From Clostridia bacterium (GTDB lineage: Bacteria; Bacillota_A; Clostridia; Oscillospirales; Acutalibacteraceae), in NCBI GenBank assembly GCA_009930155.1, contig RZYX01000055.1, positions 1 through 11,457 on the forward strand: 11,457 nt of DNA, given 5' to 3'. Both the position numbers and the translations under genes were made by a program. Under the pieces are notes generated by a model. That model searched no databases. It saw only the letters and a program-made list of their open reading frames with translations, and had not been told where the DNA came from. This document shows, piece after piece, positions 7,534 to 11,457 of the stretch. The first letter of the stretch is position 1. The number at the start of each line of letters is the position of its first letter.

Positions 7534-8618
7534 TTTATCTCCTTTAAAGCTCTGTTTGCATCATCAATCAATTCCTTCATTAATGCTTCTACACTTGTCA
7601 TCTCTTTCACACGATAAGCATTACTTCCTACAAAAATTAATCCTTTATCTACATTCCCACTTACTGATTGTAATAAAGCTTCACTAATACAGTATGGAAT
7701 GTCAATGCGTTTGCAAGGTTTTAAACAATCTAAACAATGAGAAACACTAATATTTCCTCGCTTTTGTACTTGTTTCATAAACGCATTGACAATGGCACGT
7801 CCTGGAAATCCCGTAGGACTTTGTACAATCGCAATATCTTCTTGTTTGCAATGAATGATCGCTTCTTTAAACGCTATGTGGGCATCACATTCATGTGTGG
7901 CAATAAAACGTGTTCCCATCTGTACCCCAGAAGCCCCTAGTTTAAGATATTTCGCAATATCCGCACCTGTAAAAATACCACCTGCCACAAAAATGGGGAT
8001 TGCTTGTTGGTATGCTTGTTCGTATGGTTTTAATTGGGCTTGTACAGCAGTTAATATTTGCGTTAATGTTTCACAGGTATCATCTAATAACGCCTCTTTT
8101 TTAAACCCTAAATGTCCCCCTGCTTCACTACCTTCAATCACAACGAAATCAGGTATTCTATGATAATGGCGATCCCATGCTTTCAAAACTAATTGCATCG
8201 CTTTCCCACTAGAAACAATCGGTGCTAATAAAATACTAGGATCATCGACTAATGAAGGTAAGTGAAGTGGTAATCCAGCCCCTGAAATAATCGCATCTAC
8301 CTTTGCTTGTACCGCTGCTTTTACATAGACATCATAATCTTGTGATGCCACCATAATATTCACACCTAACAAACCATTTCCTTCACTAATAATGCGAGCT
8401 TTTTGTACTTCTTCTTTAATCGCTTCTACATTCGCTTGTACACTATCTTGACGAAACCCTGCTTTTTGATAGCCAGGGTGGGCCCCACTAATGACACCCA
8501 TGCCTTTTTGTTTCATCACATTACCTGCTAAGCTAGATAAAGATACACCAACCCCCATTCCCCCTTGAATAATGGGAATGTCTAGTTGTTTATCTTTTAA
8601 CTTCACACTTTTTAACAT
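7530..8618 (-). CDS. NPD-family flavoprotein, FabX-like candidate (often labelled nitronate monooxygenase)
   Basis: A 362-residue TIM-barrel flavoprotein of the NPD/FabK family. It shows PIIQGGMGVGVS (15-26), VIEGSEAGGHLGF (160-172) with the putative active His169, the FMN phosphate loop AGGIFTGADI (212-221) and GVQMGTRF (231-238). Unlike FabK it has a C-terminal cluster C295-x2-C298-x3-C302-x7-C310, followed by GLIFVGSNAYRV. From memory, this tail resembles Helicobacter FabX, which uses FMN and a 4Fe-4S cluster to dehydrogenate decanoyl-ACP and isomerise it to the cis-3 form for unsaturated fatty acids. The gene overlaps fabK by 7 bases and fabD by 4, has GAGGAG upstream, and must be co-translated with the pathway. 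Family and flavin binding are clear. The FabX role is inferred, and a nitronate monooxygenase or second enoyl reductase remains possible. Confidence 0.85.
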   Translation of the reverse strand: MLKSVKLKDKQLDIPIIQGGMGVGVSLSSLAGNVMKQKGMGVISGAHPGYQKAGFRQDSVQANVEAIKEEVQKARIISEGNGLLGVNIMVASQDYDVYVKAAVQAKVDAIISGAGLPLHLPSLVDDPSILLAPIVSSGKAMQLVLKAWDRHYHRIPDFVVIEGSEAGGHLGFKKEALLDDTCETLTQILTAVQAQLKPYEQAYQQAIPIFVAGGIFTGADIAKYLKLGASGVQMGTRFIATHECDAHIAFKEAIIHCKQEDIAIVQSPTGFPGRAIVNAFMKQVQKRGNISVSHCLDCLKPCKRIDIPYCISEALLQSVSGNVDKGLIFVGSNAYRVKEMTSVEALMKELIDDANRALKEIK

Positions 8619-9556
8619 GCCATCTCCTCTAATTTTTTTTGTAGTTCACTAAATTGTGTATGTGCATCACTCACCATTTCATCAAGAATCACTTGCATTG
8701 GTTTAATTTCTTTACACATTCCTGCAATCTGACCTAACATAACGGAACCCATTTGTATATCCCCTTCAAAAACAGCTTTACGCAATGCCCCTAACGTTAA
8801 TTTTTCTAATTCTTCACGACTGCTTGCTTCTTTTTCTAAACGAAGGTATTCACGACTCATTTTATTTTTTAAAATACGCACTGGTGAGTTCATACTTCTT
8901 CCTGTAACTACGGTATCACTATCTTTTGCTTTAATGACTGCTTGTTTGTAATTTTCATGAATCGGACATTCTTTAGCAACCAATAAACAAGTTCCTACCT
9001 GCACTCCTTGTGCCCCTAGACTTAAAGCAGCATTAAAACCTCGTCCATCACCAATTCCACCAGCGGCAATCACAGGAATATTAACGGCATCGACAACCTG
9101 TGGTAATAAAGCCATCGTTGTTTGTTCCCCAACATGACCTCCTGCTTCCATTCCTTCTACAATTACACCATCTGCATTGGCACGTTCCATTCTAATGGCT
9201 AAAGCAACACTAGGTACAACAGGAAATACTTTGGCACCACTTTTTTTCAACATATCCATATAAATCCCAGGGTTTCCTGCCCCTGTTGTTACGAAAGCAA
9301 CCTTTTCCTCAGCAATCATTTCCATGATTTCTTTAGTATAAGGATTCATCATCATGACATTAACCCCAAAAGGCTTATCTGTTAATTGTTTACATTGATG
9401 AATGGCTTCTCTAGCTTGTTTTACATTCATCGCCCCTGTACCAATCACACCTAATCCTCCACAATTAGAAACACAAGCCGCAAACTCTGCCGTTGCAATA
9501 TTTGCCATGGCTCCTTGAATAATTGGATATTTAATATTTAATAATTTATTTAACAT
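8612..9556 (-). CDS. fabK: Enoyl-ACP reductase FabK (FMN-dependent)
   Basis: FabK reduces trans-2-enoyl-ACP to acyl-ACP with NAD(P)H and FMN, the last step of each elongation round. It is unrelated to FabI and is known in the streptococcal enzyme to be insensitive to triclosan. The 314-residue protein starts YPIIQGAMANIAT (10-22), carries VEGMEAGGHVG (133-143) with His141, the phosphate loop AAGGIGDGRG (164-173) and GVQVGT (184-189). The tail GQIAGMCKEIKPMQVILDE is FabK-specific and separates it from nitronate monooxygenases. I placed the start at the ATG at 9556, with GGGAG 8 bases upstream. An upstream ATG at 9619 would add 21 residues overlapping fabH and not fitting the family. It overlaps the next flavoprotein gene by 7 bases. 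Confidence 0.94.
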   Translation of the reverse strand: MLNKLLNIKYPIIQGAMANIATAEFAACVSNCGGLGVIGTGAMNVKQAREAIHQCKQLTDKPFGVNVMMMNPYTKEIMEMIAEEKVAFVTTGAGNPGIYMDMLKKSGAKVFPVVPSVALAIRMERANADGVIVEGMEAGGHVGEQTTMALLPQVVDAVNIPVIAAGGIGDGRGFNAALSLGAQGVQVGTCLLVAKECPIHENYKQAVIKAKDSDTVVTGRSMNSPVRILKNKMSREYLRLEKEASSREELEKLTLGALRKAVFEGDIQMGSVMLGQIAGMCKEIKPMQVILDEMVSDAHTQFSELQKKLEEMAC

Positions 9557-9564
9557 ACTTGTTT

Positions 9565-9569
9565 CTCCC
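9565..9569 (-). promoter_or_regulatory. Ribosome binding site that fixes the fabK start
   Basis: GGGAG directly follows the fabH stop codon and lies 8 bases before the ATG at 9556. The product then begins MLNKLL and enters the conserved YPIIQGAM strand at residue 10, as expected for FabK. Confidence 0.75.
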
Positions 9570-10538
9570 TTACAATTCAATATAGCTAGCTCCATATGTA
9601 AAGCCTGCTCCAAAACCAACTAATATAATACGCATTCCTGAATGTAACTTCTTTTCTTCTTGTGCTTGTGCAAAAGCAATTGCCACACTTGCTGCTGATG
9701 TATTGCCAAAGTGTTGTAAATTAACGTAAAACTTATCTTGGTCAATATTCATTTTTTTAGCCACATGCTTAATAATTCTTAAATTCGCTTGATGAGGAAT
9801 GATTAAATCAATGGCATCTATTGTTTGCTTTGCACTCATTAATACTTTACAAATCGCATCTTCCATTGCTTTAATCGCAAAACGAAAGACTTCCCTTCCC
9901 TCCATACATAAATAGCCAACTTGTAAAGAACTATTTTGTAAAAGAGGGGGCATAGCAATTCCTTGTGCTTGTAAAACACCATTTATATCACCGATGCTTT
10001 GGGCATAATGTTCCATAACACCTGCACCCTCTTGTTTTTTAATCAACATTGCACCTGCTCCATCACCAAACAAAACACAGGTATTACGATCTTGCCAATC
10101 TATGATTTTACTTAATGTTTCTGCCCCAACAATTAAAGCACATTTATTTTCTTGTAACATCGCACTAGCAATTTGTAATGCATAGATAAAACCACTACAA
10201 GCCGCATTCACATCAAATGCCATCATTGCTTGTTCATTGAGTCCTAACTTTGCCTGCAATATACAAGCCGTAGAAGGAGTGATATGATCCCCACTCATCG
10301 TCGCCACCACAAGCAATTGAATCTCGCTAGGATCGATCGCACTCTTATCAATGGCAGCTTTGGCTGCACGATAGGCTAAATCACTTGTATTTTCATCGCT
10401 ACTTAAATAACGTGTTTCAATCCCTGTTCTTGTGCGAATCCATTCATCACTTGTATCCACAATCTTTGCCAAATCAAAATTTGTAACACAATGTTTTGCT
10501 TTCGCATAAGCACTACTAATTATTTTTATATCTTTCAT
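9570..10538 (-). CDS. fabH: 3-oxoacyl-ACP synthase III FabH (initiating condensing enzyme)
   Basis: FabH joins a short acyl-CoA primer to malonyl-ACP and so starts each chain; its primer choice sets straight or branched chains. The 322-residue protein has the Cys-His-Asn triad: Cys114 in DVNAACSGFIYAL, His249 in IIPHQANLRI and Asn279 in HFGNTSAAS. The N-terminal block VDTSDEWIRTRTGIETR (28-44) and C-terminal VGFGAGFTYGA are typical. The ATG at 10538 overlaps the accA stop as ATGA. Only a weak AGG is present upstream, so translation is probably coupled to accA. In many Clostridia acpP follows fabH; here fabK follows directly after 13 bases. Primer preference cannot be read with confidence from the sequence. 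Confidence 0.96.
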   Translation of the reverse strand: MKDIKIISSAYAKAKHCVTNFDLAKIVDTSDEWIRTRTGIETRYLSSDENTSDLAYRAAKAAIDKSAIDPSEIQLLVVATMSGDHITPSTACILQAKLGLNEQAMMAFDVNAACSGFIYALQIASAMLQENKCALIVGAETLSKIIDWQDRNTCVLFGDGAGAMLIKKQEGAGVMEHYAQSIGDINGVLQAQGIAMPPLLQNSSLQVGYLCMEGREVFRFAIKAMEDAICKVLMSAKQTIDAIDLIIPHQANLRIIKHVAKKMNIDQDKFYVNLQHFGNTSAASVAIAFAQAQEEKKLHSGMRIILVGFGAGFTYGASYIEL

Positions 10539-11457
10539 TCGTATAAACCTATCTTACGATATTTCATATATCGCTCTTCCAATAATACCTTTTCTTTTTT
10601 CTTCATTAGGATAGGTAATTGTTTTTGCAAGTATGTGTTTAACTGCTCTACCACAAAATCAAGACAAACTTGTACGCCTCCTAATGGCTCTTTAATGATT
10701 TCATCAATAATTCCTTTTTCTAATAAATCATAGGAAGTTAGTTTCATCACTTCACTTGCTTCTTTGGCACGTTTTTCATCTTTCCATAAAATACTTGCAA
10801 AGCCCTCAGGAGATAGGATAGAATAAATCGCATTTTCTAACATCACAATTTGATCGCCTAGGGATAATGCTAATGCACCACCACTTCCCCCTTCTGATAA
10901 TACAATACAAATAACGGGTGTTTTTAAATTAGAGAAAGTGAACAAACTATCGGCAATCGCTTGTGCCTGTCCTCGCTCCTCTGCTCCTTTTCCAGGATAA
11001 GCCCCAGGTGTATCGACAAAGGTAATGATTGGACGATGAAACTTTTCTGCTTGCTTTGCTAGTCGAATCGCTTTTCGATATCCTTCTGGGGAAACCATAC
11101 CAAAGTTCTTCGCTAAGTTTTCCTCTAATGTTTTCCCTTTTGATTGTGCAATAATCGTTACTGGAAGCTCATTAAAATAAGCAATGCCTCCAATGATTGA
11201 TGGATCATCACCATAACAGCGATCCCCATGTAACTCATAAAAATCATCAAATAATAAAGCGATATAATCCTGTGCTTTAAAACGATCCATATGCCTTGCT
11301 AGATAGACGCGATCCCATGCACTTAAATGGCTATACGTTTCCTTTTGAATCCGTTTAATCTGTGCATCTAATTCTTCATAATACACACTATTTTCTTGAT
11401 CGCATTTTGCTTTTTCTGCCTCTAAGCTTTTAATGAGGATCTCACATTCTTTTAAGT
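10535..11457 (-). CDS. accA: Acetyl-CoA carboxylase carboxyltransferase alpha subunit AccA (partial, N-terminus beyond right edge)
   Basis: AccA with AccD forms the carboxyltransferase that moves CO2 from biotin on AccB to acetyl-CoA, making malonyl-CoA. Visible blocks are HLSAWDRVYLARH, LHGDRCYGDD, the crotonase-fold core FVDTPGAYPGKGAEERGQ and LSEGGSGGALAL, and the late SPEGFASILWKD, all typical of AccA. A GTG at 11386 could be taken as the start, but it has no ribosome site. The frame stays open through the remaining 71 bases to the edge, reading LKECEILIKSLEAEKA and then EELDAQIKRIQKE, the helical N-terminal region of AccA. The true start therefore lies beyond 11457, probably by only a few to some tens of residues. 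accD, accC and accB are expected further upstream but are not visible. The stop overlaps fabH by 4 bases. Confidence 0.95.
   Translation of the reverse strand, partial: LKECEILIKSLEAEKAKCDQENSVYYEELDAQIKRIQKETYSHLSAWDRVYLARHMDRFKAQDYIALLFDDFYELHGDRCYGDDPSIIGGIAYFNELPVTIIAQSKGKTLEENLAKNFGMVSPEGYRKAIRLAKQAEKFHRPIITFVDTPGAYPGKGAEERGQAQAIADSLFTFSNLKTPVICIVLSEGGSGGALALSLGDQIVMLENAIYSILSPEGFASILWKDEKRAKEASEVMKLTSYDLLEKGIIDEIIKEPLGGVQVCLDFVVEQLNTYLQKQLPILMKKKEKVLLEERYMKYRKIGLYE

Noticed and set aside
7855..8163. Plus-strand 102-codon open frame opposite the NPD gene
   Set aside because: It is antisense to a gene with clear motifs, and no independent coding evidence is visible.
9557..9619. Longer fabK from the ATG at 9619
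   Set aside because: It re-reads the fabH end in another frame. The ATG at 9556 has a strong ribosome site and gives the usual FabK N-terminus.
1..11457. Mobile elements, CRISPR arrays, tRNA or rRNA genes
   Set aside because: The window is almost fully covered by housekeeping genes. The only two gaps above 50 bases (3077-3169 and 2201-2341) hold terminators and promoter regions, and no repeat array or transposase was seen.

Overview
The window comes from a low-GC Firmicute-type bacterium with the standard genetic code: TGG encodes Trp and TGA is used as a real stop, for example where genes overlap as ATGA. The gene content (flavin enoyl reductase FabK, a tandem NPD-family flavoprotein, a Firmicute-style feoAB pair) and the AT-rich, compact layout suggest a gut Clostridia or Erysipelotrichia-like anaerobe. 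That placement is an inference from style, not from an alignment. All genes supported here lie on the minus strand, so transcription runs from high to low coordinates.

Layout in the direction of transcription. (1) 11457 to 3170 is one long lipid-synthesis operon: accA (its start lies beyond the window), fabH, fabK, a second FabK/NPD-family flavoprotein, fabD, fabG, fabF, fabZ, acpS and plsC. Every junction is either an overlap or a gap of 13 bases or less. The operon ends in a strong hairpin with a T-tract at about 3132-3164. (2) 3076 to 2342 is a single-gene unit for a stand-alone AAA/ABC-type ATPase, with a consensus -10 box in front and a second hairpin terminator behind. (3) 2200 to the left edge holds feoA and feoB, the ferrous iron uptake pair, with overlapping reading frames. 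feoB is open for 657 codons and runs off the window at its C-terminal end.

How the genes work together. AccA belongs to acetyl-CoA carboxylase, which makes malonyl-CoA. FabD moves malonyl to acyl carrier protein (ACP) and FabH starts the chain. FabF, FabG, FabZ and FabK run the elongation cycle. AcpS arms ACP with phosphopantetheine, and PlsC uses finished acyl chains to make phosphatidic acid. No acpP, accB, accC or accD is visible, so these must lie upstream or elsewhere.

The most interesting gene is the NPD-family protein at 7530-8618. It sits between fabK and fabD, has about the size I recall for Helicobacter FabX, and carries a C-terminal CxxCxxxCx7C cluster. FabX is a flavin and iron-sulfur dehydrogenase/isomerase that makes unsaturated fatty acids. 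No recognisable fabA or fabM is present in the window, so this gene is a reasonable candidate for the unsaturation step. It is otherwise likely to be labelled nitronate monooxygenase. I found no RNA gene, CRISPR array, insertion sequence or phage element.
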